DNA of 64,000 nucleotides from NCBI GenBank assembly GCA_003993805.1, contig RSEF01000001.1, positions 97,619,551 through 97,683,550 on the forward strand. The letters run 5' to 3'. This document shows, in pieces, positions 63,576 through 64,000 of this stretch (the stretch's first letter is position 1; every line of letters begins with the position of its first letter). The stretch comes from Himantopus leucocephalus. Taxonomy: Eukaryota; Chordata; Aves; Charadriiformes; Recurvirostridae. Made by a program: the position numbers and the translations under genes. The notes beneath the pieces are model-generated. The model saw only the letters and a program-made list of their open reading frames with translations. It was not told the origin of the DNA and searched no databases.

Positions 63576-64000
63576 AATGTTCCATTGTTAGAAATAGCTA
63601 TAGCTGTCACTGGAATATTCTTCAATTGCAAGAAGAAGAAGAAATTGTCCCCTTACTTTATGACCATCAAATCCTCAAGTTCTATATTTAACACAAATTA
63701 TTTATTGAGTTATTTAGTATACTTCCACAGACTTCATGTTCAGCTACAAATATCAGTGTATATGGTCAATATATCCTGCTGCAAACAGTCACAAAAGAAG
63801 GTCACAGCTCTGCAAAGCCTGGCAGCTCTTGCAGATGAACATATGGGGTAAGTTTCACTGGGTATATTGAGAACCTCTGAGACACTGTAGAATGAAAGGC
63901 AATTATCAGAACTGAGAAACTTGTAGAGGTATAGTAACATGCAGAGGAGTACCAGGCAGGTAGGAGTAAAGGACTCCTGGGTTTGCTAAAACAGCTTTAA

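Larger units (their letters stand above)
1..64000 (-). other. STXBP5L: STXBP5L gene body (partial; internal exons and introns)
   Basis: Three minus-strand exons belong to tomosyn-2 (syntaxin-binding protein 5-like). This is a large cytosolic protein with N-terminal WD40 repeats and a C-terminal R-SNARE-like motif. The family binds syntaxin and SNAP25 and restrains synaptic vesicle and secretory granule fusion. Neither the start codon, the first exons nor the C-terminal SNARE exon lies here. The exon just before 36435 was not found on the minus strand up to 64000, so I infer that the gene runs through the whole window. The family's introns are known to be very long, which fits. Gene identity rests on residues remembered for human STXBP5L versus STXBP5, not on an alignment. 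Confidence 0.85.
36436..64000 (-). other. STXBP5L: intron upstream of the 36335-36435 exon, at least 27.5 kb
   Basis: The intron ends with the acceptor TGCTCTAG at 36436-36443 (minus strand) and runs off the right edge. The expected preceding exon (residues like GRPGVDCYCQHESGAAV) was not seen. Named contents are a CR1 pair around a gap (37442-37756), a duplicated G-rich block (39434-39538), old CR1 relics, a solo LTR (56097-56754) and simple repeats. GC-richer patches without an assigned identity lie at about 45220-46330, 48590-48890, 53180-53660 and 57500-57860. An exon-like segment lies at 63261-63401. The other stretches show nothing recognisable. Confidence 0.7.

Noticed and set aside
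1..64000. tRNA, rRNA, CRISPR arrays, bacterial genes or operons
   Set aside because: None seen; the repeats present are eukaryotic retroelements and microsatellites.
36436..64000. Preceding STXBP5L exon (GRPGVDCYCQHES region)
   Set aside because: Searched by eye on the minus strand for its expected bases and not found.

Overview
The window is vertebrate nuclear DNA, almost certainly from a bird. It is AT-rich and intron-like, with no long intact reading frames, no operons and no bacterial signals. It carries CR1 LINE tails and endogenous-retrovirus LTRs of types common in avian genomes. Two 100-base runs of N and three single Ns show that it comes from a draft assembly.

The one gene recognised is STXBP5L (tomosyn-2), on the minus strand. 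Three coding exons were found by eye: 36335-36435, 15398-15532 and 3231-3294. They join in frame with consensus splice sites and give about 100 residues of the N-terminal WD40 beta-propeller. Wording such as LKFNRER, GNTHIVNIESFILSG and STKTHPGPVVHLSDSPRDEGK fits STXBP5L better than its paralogue STXBP5. No earlier exon was found between 36436 and 64000, so the whole window probably lies inside the gene. It would then hold the end of one intron (at least 27.5 kb here), two complete introns (20.8 kb and 12.1 kb) and part of the next.

The introns hold repeats. Four solo LTRs (6880-7728, 9973-10476, 12782-13536, 56097-56754) start with TG, end with CA and have short target-site duplications. All four are on the plus strand, antisense to STXBP5L. 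No retroviral internal region or protein gene was seen. CR1 copies range from a fresh-looking one (27581-27869) to old relics (22846-22960, 42520-42915). Both 100-N gaps sit between pairs of oppositely oriented CR1 fragments.

The least explained item is an exon-like segment on the minus strand at 63261-63401. It has good splice signals and a protein-like frame, but that frame does not fit the STXBP5L junction around it. No new multi-gene system was found; the rest reads as ordinary intron.
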